From Tetrahymena thermophila SB210 (lineage: Eukaryota > Ciliophora > Oligohymenophorea > Hymenostomatida > Tetrahymenidae): a DNA stretch of 64,000 bases. The notes below the pieces were generated by a model. It saw only the letters and a list, made by a program, of their open reading frames with translations. It was not told where the DNA came from and ran no database searches. Made by a program: the position numbers and the translations under genes. Position 1 is the stretch's first letter. Each line of letters starts with the position of its first letter. This document shows, one piece after another, positions 12,701 through 24,958 of this stretch. Where the stretch lies: the NCBI RefSeq assembly GCF_000189635.1, contig NW_002476375.1:249479-313478 (forward strand), given 5' to 3'.

Positions 12701-14926
12701 ACCCTCTTGAATATCATGATTTTCTTATATTTAATGGGAAGTTTTCTCAAAATAAGATTTAGTTATCTGTTAATTTGCTTATGAGCTACTTATATCTACA
12801 CATTTTAGCTAATTATTTTTTTCAAAATTTTACTATTACAAATGCTTGTAATTTGTATTATTTGTTTGATCGTACTCTTGAGTTTCAAAATCATACAATT
12901 TATTGGCTAACTCTAGGACGTAGATACTTCGATTATAAAATCCGACTGTTTAATTTAATAAAAGTTTGTTTTACAAATAAAGGTTTTTAATAATATATAA
13001 AATCAATCAAGCATAATTTTACAAAATATAATATAAAATAAAATTGTTACCTACAATAGCAGCTATCGCAATCATAGCATTAATGAATCCACCCAATTAA
13101 GATAGCACATCTGACAGCTTAACATATTACCTATGATAATAATTAGTAAATCTACTTCTGTTAAAGTAGAAATTTCCATAAGGCTTAGTATTATCTTTAC
13201 TATATTAAGTGTATTGAGGTCTAAAATCTCCATATTATTGAACTGCATAATCTTATTCTTCAATGTCTTTGGTAAAAAACAAAGAATTATCAGTTTTTAT
13301 ATTATATTAAGTGAAAAAAATATCAGCTGTTATGTACATCTATATTTTTTTATTTAAAATAAATAGTGAAAAATATTAAAATATATAAAATTTTATACTG
13401 CTTCAGGCTATATTTAGAAAAATAGATCACTGGAAATAATGCTTTCTACTAGATTTTAAGGCTATATCGGATTAAAAATATAGTTAGATATTTAAAACTA
13501 GATTCTCACAGTTTAATACTAAGCAAATTATTAAGCATCTGAATAAGACTAGCAAACAGGTTTCCATGAGTAGAATTATGATTAAGTGACATTTATGCAT
13601 TTACTTACAGAGTACTTTAAGAATTAATAAACAGGGCTTTCATACTATCCTCCAATGTAAATAATTTAATTTTTTCTAAATTTTTTTTAATTCAAAAATA
13701 TTTTAAGTATTTCTAAATTTAAATAACATTTTTATTTAAAATTGAATTAAAATAAAGTTCTATAAAATGATTTTTCAGCAGGATTATTTTGTAATTTTAA
13801 AATTATTAGTTCATTTTTTTAATTTTATAAATCAAATAAAGAATTTTCAAAAATAATTTAATTTGTTTTTAATTGTTTGATTGCTATAATTTATAATAAT
13901 AAATGTTTGTTTTTAGTTATTTAATTGCTATAATTTATAATAATAAACGTTTACAAATAATTGTTTTATATTGTGTTAATTTAATGTATTTAAAAGTATT
14001 TTCTAAATCAATAATTATACTTTGTACATAAGTAATCATTTAAATTTAAAGCATTAAAAGTATCGTTTAGTTTATCTTTTTATATCATACTCCAATGATT
14101 CTAAGTGCAAGGTTCCATGTCTATAGGTAACTTTTAATTATATAGAAAATATTAATTTTTTTTTTGATGAGTTTATCTAATCTTAAGTAAATCTATAAAG
14201 AAATAAATGATTAAATCTTTAAAGTAATAGGTAGAATTGCTATTTATGAATTACTACGTTCACTTATTATTAGAGAATAAATTTTTATTGTTGAAAAGTA
14301 AGTATTACTGACTGTGTAATTCTTGTTCCATTTGATAGAAGAGTGTAAGTCTTTTATTCTAGTGTAATATTGTAGTAAGGATTTTTCAAAAAATTATTCT
14401 GTTCTATTTAAACAGCAAACATAACATCGCTGGTATTCAACTTAAGCTATGAAGGATAGTTACTGAAAGATTGTGATTAAATAAGTATTACTTCATCTAT
14501 TTCATTTAAAAATAGATAAATCTTAAATATTTATTCATTATTCAATTAATTATTTTTTAAATATATTCTTCAAACGATTTATTTTTTTATCAATTAAATG
14601 GTTTTAAATTTATTATAAAAAAATGAAAAATAAAAAGAAGAAAGAAAAAAGCAACTTTTATCAATGAAATCTACTAACTTTTTATACAAAAAAATAAGAA
14701 TAAATATCGTTTAACATATGAATAAATATCAGCTTAAATAAACACATATTTTAATTTAGAGATAAATAAATAAACTTACACTATTCCAAAAAAAGAGGAA
14801 GATAACAGTGATTGTAGCTAAAGAAATTATGCCACCAAATCTTGTTTTAATGGAAGCACTATTATTATAATTTAATATCACTTGTCTGCCAAAAATATCA
14901 AATAGATTAAATTTTTAAGAAATCAT
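9771..14926 (-). CDS. large two-pass membrane protein, tandem paralogue 2 of 3
   Basis: Same architecture and splice sites as its two neighbours. The start is MISQKFNLFDIFGRQ, and the first membrane segment is GGIISLATITVIFLFFWN. A 22-nt second exon encodes VDFIDK-like residues, corresponding to LDFLNK and MDFINK in the other two genes. The second membrane segment is followed by GFYNRSIYVLELANKLYDFE and a long Asn/Gln-rich cytosolic exon. The C-terminal conserved block contains YKLSCQKLFKTKQNQMVDKA and DKIQEIDRIKCILLDSEQ, and it is followed by NNFDRTYGVSEYEQIYKAYR. The final exon ends near QKRSFWGRRVKTN with TGA at 9771. The sampled parts of the long exon are open in the ciliate code. The function is unknown. 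The basic SFWGR(R/N)V tail motif is shared with paralogue 1 and, more loosely, with paralogue 3. Confidence 0.85.
13862..13949. repeat. 44-bp tandem duplication inside an intron
   Basis: Two adjacent 44-bp units (13862-13905 and 13906-13949) differ at only a few positions. Each contains TTGCTATAATTTATAATAAT. They lie in an intron of membrane-protein paralogue 2 and look like a recent local slippage or duplication event. Confidence 0.85.
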
Positions 14927-15498
14927 ATTTCTTTCTGTATCGAGTTGTTTGATATGATTAATTTTTTTTTTAGTTCTACTTAATTATTCTTATCAAACTA
15001 TTTTTTATGATTTTAATAACCCTAGTTAAATAGTTATTTATTTTTTTAAATTATTAATTATTCATATTATTAATTAAGTTCATACTTTTACTATATTATT
15101 AACTAAATTATAATGTATTAAGAATTTTTTTTTGAATCTGTAAAAGTGATTTTAGATAATAAAAATTAATCAAGTTTAAAAGCTTTTATGTTATTTTGAA
15201 AAGTAGTTTTTAACATTTAATGCTTGTTTGTTTGTTTAACAAAAAAATAGATAATTATTATATTTATTAAATTAAAATAAATAAATGTTTTGATAAATTC
15301 TATGAATAAAATAGTTTATAATAGATAGATAGAGTACATACAGATAATAAATATAATAAAGCAAAATAAAAATAAGTTTAAGAGAATAAATTATTTATAT
15401 AAAAATTATAATTTAGATTTAGATTTTTTTTTTTATTTCAAAATATTTTGTTGGAAAATTTAGTAAATAAAAATATATTTTCGTTTTAATTTATTCAT
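14927..15498. other. AT-rich spacer between membrane-protein paralogues 2 and 3
   Basis: About 570 bp of A/T-rich DNA with a short GATA microsatellite-like run near 15320 (ATAGATAGATAG). No coding frame is seen. Confidence 0.5.
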
Positions 15499-18400
15499 TC
15501 AATTTTCGGTTGTAATATTTCTTGCCCTTTTACCGAATTATTTCTTTTTATCATTTTTATCAGGGCTTTTTGAGTCTGTATTGAATTTTATTAGTTATTA
15601 GTCTAATTTGATCATTTATGATTATTTTGTTTAAGATTGTAATTAACTGTTTTAATTTGAACTAGAATTCTTTTTCAAGCTTAGACTTTACTTTTTCATG
15701 GCTGATCTTTTAACTGACTATTTATTTCTTTACCTATTTTTAAAATAAAGTTTCAAATAAGTAATAAATAAATAAATAAATTTATTTACTCGTCTAGCTG
15801 CTAAAATATTTTTTGCAATTCTTGTCCCATCAATTCAATTAAAATTTTGTCAGTCCTTAAATAAAATAAAATAAAAAGTAAGTAAATGAATAAATGAAAA
15901 GAGATTAGTTTAATAAATTTTTACTAAGTTTTTTGAGGTTTTGTAGAAATCTTTTTGTAAGCTTGATATATTTACTCATATTCATTAACACTATAAGTTC
16001 TATCAAACTTATTTTCAAGGTTTTTGTATAATGATGAGTTTATGATGGTTTGGATTTGGTCTTTACTTTTTTTTTGAACAATTTGCTTAAATTTGTTTTT
16101 TGCTTTCACTACAGTTTTTATTGTTTTGTCATCAGTATGCAAATTTTGAGCATATTGTTGGTACATGCTTTCCAAAGGAGAATTCTAAATTTAAAGTTAA
16201 TCATCGTTTTTTATTTCAACTAAAGGTTTTGGGAAGTAACTGAACAAAATTCTTTGTTCATAATCTAGAAGCAAGCATTTTATACGATCAATTTCTTATA
16301 TTTTATCTAATATTTTCATGATATCTAAGTTGTTTGCAATTAAATCTTAAGCTTTATCAACCATTTAATTTTCTTTAGTCTTAAAAAACTTCTGGCAAGA
16401 AAGCTTGTAAATGATGTATTTAAATGAGTAATTTATTTTTTTACGACGAGAGTTCATTTTCATCAATTCTGTAGACATTATACTTCTTCTACTCTTTGAT
16501 TCTATGTAGCTTGTATGCCTTTAAGACCTGCTAATTTTTACATTTTATTCTCCTTAAGTTGAATTTTAGTTAAAATCTTAACTGGCATTATCTCTTTTGA
16601 TAAATGAGTTTTGGTTGCTAAAACTTTTATTCAGTTAATTACCCAAAATAATTTTAGCATTACCTCCTTAGTTATAGAGCTCATTGTGTGAATGGTAGCG
16701 AGGCTATTAAAATATGTTATGATCATTTAAGAAAGCTAAGCTTTCTCTTCTGTAAGTTTATTCATAGTTCTAATTGGGATTGTAATTAGTAGGAGGCTGT
16801 AAAAAAGATTCTTTTTTAATTACATTATTTTAATAACTTTCAAGATCATAATCTAAATTCTACCTATTAATTTAATCCTCTCCATGAAAATCAGGATAAT
16901 ACCTGCCACTTCGCATGCTATTATTTGATACCAAATCTGCCTAATCAGGATTTTTATAATTCAGTGATAGTCTAGGGGGACTCTTTAAACTTAAATTAAT
17001 ATTATTAGCATGAAGTAGTCTATTGTTCGCATTTTAATTGGTTTTGTTTTCATGACTATTAATTATAGGAGGAATCAAGTTTGATGAAAAATTTTTCTAA
17101 GAAGTGGCGTGAAGCTAATTTTTACTATTGTTTGAAAAAATGTTAATAGAGTTAGGTTCATCAAAATGGCATTCTAATTCACTGCTTATCGAGCGATTCT
17201 TACTTATGTTATTTTATTTTGGCTTTTTCAAATCAATTAAATCATAATTAGTGCTATAAGCTGTGATATTATTATTGTAACTTTAAATGTTTTGAATACT
17301 TTTAACTTCCTTGAAGCTTCTAATTTGATTTTTATCTAAATTTTTCTTTTCTTCATTGACATCAAAACTCTATGGATCTATTTATTCTTATTTTTCCTCA
17401 TTTATTTCTTTCTTTAATTCCTGATTTTATTATGAAATTTAAGTATCTTCTACCTTTTTATGAGACTCATTTTCATCTTCAATATTATTATCTATATTTT
17501 CTATACTTGTATTACCTTGACACATTTAAATTTTGATAGGAATAAAATGATTGTTCATTTTTTGGGATTTAGAATCATTGAGTTTGTCTTAATTATGATT
17601 GCCATTATTTGCTAAGTTTGGCTCTTTTTTCTAATTATTTATTTTAACTCCATTTTATTTATCTTTGGATTTGAATGATTTTTCATCTTACAGAACAAAA
17701 TTTTCACTTTAATTATCAGTCTATACATTAATAGATTAGTTATTTTTGTCTGCTTCGTTATTCTATTAATATGTCTACCAAGAGAAGTAATCTTCTTATT
17801 CAGAGCCGTTCTTCTTATGAGGTGAAAATTTGAACTTTCCAAAATTCGATTTAAAACTATTTTTTTTTTCTCCATATATTTCTAATTTTTATATGGAATG
17901 CTGTTCATTATCTTATTCTATGATTGAAGGTAATTGTATCTTTAATTCTATTGGAGGTTGTTGTTATCTAGGAGATTTTTAAGCATTATCTGATTACTGA
18001 CTCAGTAAAGATGGATACTAAATTAAATTATTTGAATTACTTGGGCCCATTAATAGTTAAATATCATCTTCGTTTGTAGTTAATCTCCTTTCATACATTG
18101 ATTAAGGTGAAACATAGTCAAAATTCTAAGTTTTCAAATTTTCGTCATTTTAAGCAAAGAAATTAGCTGGAGAATCGTTATCTTTGTTTGAATGAATAAT
18201 GTTAATATTTTATTTATATTGAGCATCTGATTTAATTTATGATTAATTTTATTCGGTAGCTCCTTTGAAGCTTCCATTATTAATTTCATTACTAAATTTA
18301 AGTAATTCTATCTTGTATTATTGCTAATTGGATTTGTTGTCGATTTCTTCTTTCCCTTCTGTTTCTTTGTTCTAAGAAGGGCTTTTCATTTTTTAGAGGT

Positions 18401-20703
18401 ATTGCATTGTTATTTATTCATTTTTACTTAATCTTCTCTCTTAATTATCATCAATATGAATGTTTTTTCTGAAACTGGGATTGATTTTCTTCTGCAATAA
18501 AATCATGTTATTATTCATTTTATCGTTTTCTTCTAGGATGTCAAAATCATATAATTAATTTGCAAGTTCCATTACATAATAATTACTATTGTAAAAACCA
18601 ACTATTTTATTATTAAAATAAAAAATATTATTATGAATAATTAAATATTTATTTTTTGAATAATAAATCATTAACTAAAATTAAATGATTAAAAATCAAT
18701 CAAAGCTAAATTATTAATAGACAATACCTATTATTGCCGAAATGGCTATCATCGAGTTTACGAAGCCACCTAATTAAGAAAGTACATCTTAAAGTTTCAT
18801 ATACTACCTTGTATATAATTTATCGAATCTACTTCTGTTAAAGAAAAAAGTTGCATAAGGCTTTGTAGGATCCTTACTGTACAAGGAGTACTGAGCTCTA
18901 AAATCACCATATTCCTAAACTTAATAATCTTATTCTTGAATATCTTAGGTAAAGAACAAAGAATTATCAGTTTTAATAACATATTCCGTAAAAAAAATAT
19001 CTGCTGTGGTGAACATCTAAATTAATTCAATTAAAATAAATTTAAAATTATTAAATATTAATTTTTAATGCTTATACCGATTCTGGTTAAATTTAGAAAA
19101 ATAGATCACTTGATACAATTTCTTTAACTAAATTTTATGGTTCATTAGCATTTATAATAAAATTAACCATTTAAAACTAAACCCTAACACTCTAATTCTA
19201 AGCATATTTAATTGCGCTATCATATGACTAACAGACTGGATTCCATGAGTAAAATTAAGGCTTAGTGACATTGTTGCATTTCGAAATAGAGAATTTTAAA
19301 AATTGATAAATCTCACTTTCGTATTAACCTCCTATATAAATGGTTGTGTTCTTTCTATTACATGTCATAAAAAATATTAATCTATGAAGTGTATATAAAT
19401 TAGAATAAAACTAAATAAATAAATAAATCAACAAACCAACCAATAATCTTTTCCTATCTGATTTTATTATTTTACATAAATAATAATTAAAATAAAAATA
19501 TTTGTTTGTTTGGTTGTTAATTGTCTGTTTCTAATAACTTTCTTATTTATTTATTTGATCTAAACTGATTTGTTTTGACATGAATTTCTGGAAGAATAAA
19601 TTACGATATAGCCTGAAATCAATCAATTATATCAATTAGAGCAAAAATTTAAATAAATAAATTATATTTGTTATGTAAAGAAATAAACATAAAAAGATAA
19701 ATTAGGTGATGAAAAATAGATCATTTTTAGTTGATTTTTTTGTATCAAAGATATAGATAAATAAATAAAAAAATTATATATAAATTAGAATTCTTACTTT
19801 ACGCATAAATAATCTTTTAGATTTAACTGAGTAAAAGTATTGTTCAAACTACTTTCAGGCAACGTTTACCAGTGACTCAAAGTGCAGGGCTCCAAATCAA
19901 TAGGCGCCTAAATAATAAATACAATAAGTTCAAAATACAATTTTTTAATACAAATTGAAATTGTGTTTTCCAATTTATAATTTAATTATTTTTTCAAATG
20001 GTTTGTTTATTTTTTATTATAAAATATTATCTCATCTATTCAAAAAAAAAAATTACTGTTTTTATGACTCTCGTTCCATTTTATAATAAAGTGTATGTTT
20101 TTTATTCAAGCGTTATATTATAATAAGGGTTTTATAAAAAACTTGTCTGTTGTTGTATCTGTACAGCAAACATAAACTAGCTAGTATTCAAAGTCAATAG
20201 AGAAGGATTATTACTGAATGTTTATTAAGAAACCACTGTAACTTCATCTAAATATAAAGATTATTAATATATATATGTCTTATTTGATTTAAATAACAAA
20301 GTCTTTTTGATTATTATCAAATCGCAAAGCTAAAAGCAAGCAAATTGAGAAAGATAATTAATTTTAATAAGTATTTAGCTGAGTATAAAATAAAAGAAAT
20401 CATGAATCTAATCACAAAATGGCGAATTTACTTTTGTTGATGAAGTCCATGAACTTTTTATGTTAATAAAAACATATTAAACAATCAATTTTTAAAAAAA
20501 ATTCTTTTTGACTATGATTAGTCAATGAATTAAAAGAAAGCAGAAAAAGTAATTACTTTGTTCCAAAAGAACAGACAGATTGCTATCAATGTTAAAATAG
20601 AAAAAATTCCTCCAAATCCAGTTTTTACATTGCTTCTTTGATTGTAATTTAATATAATTTATTTTCCGAAAATATCGCAATTGTTTAGCTATCCAAAAAC
20701 CAT
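15499..20703 (-). CDS. large two-pass membrane protein, tandem paralogue 3 of 3
   Basis: The start is MVFGQLNNCDIFGKQIILNY and the first membrane segment is GGIFSILTLIAICLFFWN. The luminal-type exons match the other two copies (NNPSLLTLNTS, NPYYNITLEQ, NGTR). After the second membrane segment comes GFYNSNYYVMELANQLYDFD and then a long Gln/Asn-rich exon. The conserved C-terminal block is MNSRRKKINYSFKYIIYKLS, with DKIQEIDRIKCLLLDYEQ and FSYFPKPLVEI. The last exon is basic and low-complexity and ends SPDKNDKKKQFGKRARNITT before TGA. An internal stretch near 16000-16175 resembles ESMYQQYAQNLHTDDKTIKT, matching the equivalent segment in paralogues 1 and 2. The function is unknown. Paralogues 1 and 3 share the sequence LNNCDIFGKQ after the start, which suggests they may be the closer pair. 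Confidence 0.85.
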
Positions 20704-20913
20704 TTTATATCTCTCTATCTATATATCTATCTTTGATTTATAATTGTTTGTTTGTTTGTTTTTCTTCTTTTTATATAAATTACTTAATATTTCTTTGGCT
20801 GTTTTAATTAATTAATTATTAAGAAATATGTTTTATCAGGTATTTTATTAATCAATTTGCTTCCAAATTTCGATAAATTCAACTATATTCATTGGCAGTA
20901 AAGTGTTTGTTTA

Positions 20914-21001
20914 AGCTTGGTAATCAGTATGATATGAGAGTGTATGTATCATTTTGTAATCTTGCACTCTCATTTAATTATTCCAAAAATATGCTCAAGC
21001 T
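20914..21001. ncRNA. candidate structured RNA or cruciform-forming block
   Basis: Contains a perfect 9-bp inverted repeat, ATGAGAGTG (20934-20942) and CACTCTCAT (20965-20973). This is nested inside TTGG/CCAA plus AAT/ATT pairing (20917-20924 with about 20976-20986), and again inside AGCTTG (20914-20919) and CAAGCT (20996-21001). The nested helices with a side loop look like a folded RNA, and base composition is less A/T-biased than the flanks. No C/D or H/ACA boxes, pol III boxes or known family are recognisable, and the strand cannot be decided. Confidence 0.3.
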
Positions 21002-21300
21002 ATTTATTTTATTTATTTAGTTAGTCAAATTTCTTCACTCGTATTGTAAATTATCAAAAAGTAAAAAATATTTAGATTTAGTTTTCCTTTAATTTATAAT
21101 TTTTTTTTATTGAAAATTTGTAAAAAAAGAACTAAAATTCATTAATCAAATCATTTATTTTTATTTTATTCTCATAGAAATTCTATTTTATATATAAAAT
21201 ACTTATTTGAAATAAAATGTTAACAAATTTAACAATTAAAAATGTATCTTTTTAACCTAAAATCTTTAAAATTCAGTTGATTTTAGGAAATATTATTTAA

Positions 21301-21390
21301 GCTTAACACCTCGCACCTAGCGAAGTTATTCAAATTTTCCAAAAAATTAATTAAAAGCTAATAATTTTTGTAATCAATAGATTAGCTTTT
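21301..21390. repeat. hairpin block with a 10-bp inverted repeat
   Basis: A locally GC-richer segment (ACACCTCGCACCTAGCGAAG) includes a TCGC/GCGA mini-hairpin. It is followed by a perfect 10-bp inverted repeat, AAAAGCTAAT (21353-21362) and ATTAGCTTTT (21381-21390). It is non-coding and could be part of a small RNA or only a palindromic tract. Confidence 0.35.
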
Positions 21391-22855
21391 CTACTGGAGA
21401 AATAAATCAAATAAAGAGCAAAAATCAATCAAGTAAAATAACGCAAATATTATTTCATAATTAATAATATTTTTATGCTAGTCAGTAAGAAGCTCCAGTT
21501 TTTTCAGATCTAAAATTAACAATTAATTTGTCTTAAATTTACATATCCTAAATAAATATATGATGATTACATTTTTATTGTAATTAAATCACAATTTTTA
21601 ATTTACTTTTGTGTATTTTTGTAAAACACAAATTTAATTTGGTCTTTCTATCTTTCAATAAGAAAAATAGATAATTCTTTTATCATTATATAAACTTGAA
21701 ATTCGATATGTAATAGCCACTTTCGCAACCAATTATTTTTTAAAAAATTGATATTCTCATATCTAGAAAAAAAAATTAATTATAATTTTTTCAAATATTA
21801 CAATTTTGAAAAAATATTACAATATTATGAAGGAAAAAACATTTTAAAATTATTATATTTTATATTTTTAACCAAAATGATACTTTCTATTTGCTATATA
21901 CGAATGCAAATTTCTATAATGAAAATAGCTTACTTATATCAACTATTTGATGACTTTTATTTAATAATTTAAATTTGAAAAATAAAATTATTGTTTTAAA
22001 TTTACATTTTTTATTTTTAAATTTTGTTTTATATTATTCATTTTTATAGGTGTTAAATGTTAATAAATTATTTTCTAAAATTTACTACAAAAATAGATCA
22101 TATCCCATACTTAATTAAGAATACAATAAAAATTTGATTTTCTGAAAACACTTATCTATTATTGTATTAAAAATAGTTATGATTACAGTAATAAAATAAT
22201 GATAATTAGTAATTAAATCCTTAATCTCAAATTTATTATTCTAAAAATATTGTTCTGACATTTAATAATAATTATTATAATTTCAATAAATTTGATTATT
22301 TGAAGATATAATGGATTAAAAAAATAATCAAAAAAAATTAATTAATATTAAAATAGATAAATGAGAATTTCTAAAATTTGGTTTAACAAATAAATATATA
22401 AATAAATATTTATCAACTAATTGTTATATTTTATGCATTTAATAATTAAAAAATTGATAAAAAATATAAAAAATGTTATCTAAATTCTTAAAGAGAAGAA
22501 ATGCAGAATATATATTTACATATTTATTATAGGGTGAATAGGAAAAAATAGCATATTAACTTATTTATTATACTTAATTGCTTGCTTAATTACTAACTTA
22601 CTTGCTATTAACTGCTTATTTATTCTACTTTAACTTTTATTATTTATATAAAGGATAAATTATTGCTTTTCTTTGATTGACAAGCAAAGAAAGTATTTTC
22701 TAAAATTGTTATTGAGTTCTATAAATAAAATTGATTTATTTATTTATTTATTAATTTTCTTAATTTTATTTATTTATTTCTTTTGTTTGTTTGTTTTTAC
22801 ATTATATAAAGAATAAATTAATTTTAGAGCAATTAAATTTCATAATAATTCTTCA

Positions 22856-24958
22856 TCATCTGTATTTGTTTTTGAAGCTCTCAAAATCATATATTTTTTT
22901 AACTCCTTAAATTTCTCCCATCTTAACTGCTTGCTTAACTTAAGAAAGATTTAAGTTTTAAGATTATTGCACACTCATTGTTTTTTCAGGATAATATTTT
23001 TTAGGATTTTTTTAAGTTGATGACATTTGTTGTGAGTTTGAATGCATTTAATTCTGCTATATTTGTTGAGACTGGTTTTAGGTTTATTGTGATAATTATT
23101 ATGTTGATTTTTATGAAGATCTTCTAACAGGAGTGCCACTTATATTTTCTTGCTATTAGATAGACTGGTTTCTATTAGTTAGAATTACAGATTCGTTGTT
23201 TTCTTCTTTTTATTGTTATATAACTGAGCTATTTAAGTTTACTTGATTATTAGGATTATTAGTATTTACATTGAGTTTATTTGTTATTTGTAAAGTACTA
23301 CCCTTTACTGAGGAAACTGAATACATTACTTCTTTCATGTTAGGACTCTTGTTACGCTGTCCAAAGTACCCTTTTGAATTTTTTTCTTAAGTCTCTTTGT
23401 ATTTTTCTTAGTAAGAAGTAGAATTTAAATAGGCCAAATAATTAAAATGAGATGGCTGGTTAGATTTAGGGTAGACATCAACCAATTTCTTATGTATGCG
23501 TTGTTATTACTATTGGTTTTAGACCTATCCGTTCTAATTTGTTTCAGCTTCCTAATTATGAGCAATAATACTTGATTGATTTAAATTTTGGTTTTAATTG
23601 GGATTGTTTGAAATATTATTTTTATTATTTGAGTTGCTTATTATATTGTTGATTGAGTTATTTGCTAAAATGGAATTATTCAGATTCACAGAATTATTGA
23701 GGGTTTCATTGTTACATTTGTTAGGAGTTTCTTAAAGCTAAGATTACTGTAGAAGGTACTTAACTGGACTAGGGGATTTTTAAAAGGCATATGTCTTTTT
23801 GCCATGTCTTGCTGAAATTGGTTGTTGGTTTGGATCAGAAGGATCAAACATAACAATTGGGTTACTCTTTTTTTAGTTTGTGTTTATTTTACACTTTATT
23901 CCTATGTTTTTTTCTGGTGAAAACTCATTTGTAGAATTGTAAATTGAGTCAAACAAGTTTTACTTTTTAGAAGAAGTGTTTACTATGCGAATGCCAATAG
24001 GTTTCTCTTTTTTCATATTATTTCCTGTCACTGGGTTTGGAAGACCTTTAGCTCCTTCTGATGGAGTTTGGAAAAAGGTTTTAATACCTTTTTTATGAAA
24101 GCTAGGAGTTATTTCACTTCCGACATTAAACACGCGAGCATTTGTTTGAGAATTTTCTCTAGATCTGTCTGCTATTTAGTAACTAATGTTATGGGTAAAG
24201 CCTGTAGCACTTGTTTTACCAGTCAAATGCAAAATATTTGTTTCTACTGGGAATTAGTCATGATAAGTTCTAATACCTCTTTCATTTGGCTGAGGTGAGG
24301 AATCACTTACTCCTAAAATAATATTTGTATTTTTATACCTCTGAGCGTAATTAGGGTTTATACTCATCTAAGATTAGCTAGTCCTGTTATACTCTTCTCT
24401 AGGAGAAATATCTTTGTCTTAGCAGAAAGAATCTACCATTATTGAGCTAGAGCGATTACGTAGATGAGAAGCACTGCGCATAGGTTTGTTCCAGAATTGA
24501 ACACTCAAGTTCAAGTTGTTATTTTTTCCATTATTGTTATTTAGACTATTTTTCATGTTTTGGGAAGAGGAGGGAGCAAATATATTTTGACAGCTCTCAT
24601 TAAGTCTATCCCTCACTATTTTCTTTTTAGGGAAATGGTGTATATCTCTATGACTGCGTTAAAAATCTCTATCAATAGGAGATACGAAGTCCGATAATTA
24701 GTTATCATATTATAGTTGTGATTTAGAGCGCTTCTAAGGAGAAAATTATCTGATGTATGATTCTTATCTGGCCTAAAACTAATTTCTTTTATCCTTCCAC
24801 TTCAAATCCTATTAATCTAATCGAAAGAGAGGATCACCAATTTTATTTGTTTCTGCAGACTCTTAAATAAACATTTTTCTATGTGGTTTGTTAGCCATTC
24901 TTTCCATATTATAGGCCATTTAATCTGTAAACTATGCTCTTTTGCTTGGAGAAAACAT
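22856..24958 (-). CDS. Asn/Gln/Ser-rich unknown protein, single exon
   Basis: One uninterrupted ciliate-code frame of 701 codons (700 residues), starting MFSPSKRAQFTDQMAYNMER and ending ESFKNKYR before TGA. The translation has many Gln encoded by TAA/TAG, Asn runs in the middle third, and a Gln-rich C-terminal quarter. There are several Ser-Pro and Arg-Ser sites (FSPSK, FSPQKRSKS, DISPRE, KSPSPVK, GTPVRRSS) that look like kinase targets. I see no signal peptide, membrane segment or named domain. The basic N-terminal part (to about residue 120) and the last 40 residues have the most regular composition and could be the functional ends. I do not recognise the gene. Cytoskeletal or RNA-binding scaffolds in ciliates often look like this, but that is only a compositional resemblance. 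Confidence 0.85.

Larger units (their letters stand above)
20704..22855. other. 2.1-kb intergenic region with two hairpin-forming blocks
   Basis: Mostly featureless A/T, except for the two structured blocks listed separately (20914-21001 and 21301-21390). A frame at 21748-21972 is open but consists of Ile/Phe/Tyr/Lys codons typical of random A/T, so I do not call it a gene. Confidence 0.5.

Noticed and set aside
21311-21345. Possible tRNA T-arm or B-box
   Set aside because: The sequence near GAAGTTATTCAAATTTTCC does not give a proper GGTTCRANNCC box, and no acceptor or anticodon stem can be drawn.
21748-21972. Frame of 74 codons on the plus strand
   Set aside because: Composition is only Ile/Phe/Tyr/Lys/Asn, as expected of random A/T DNA. 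There is no conserved motif and no support from context.
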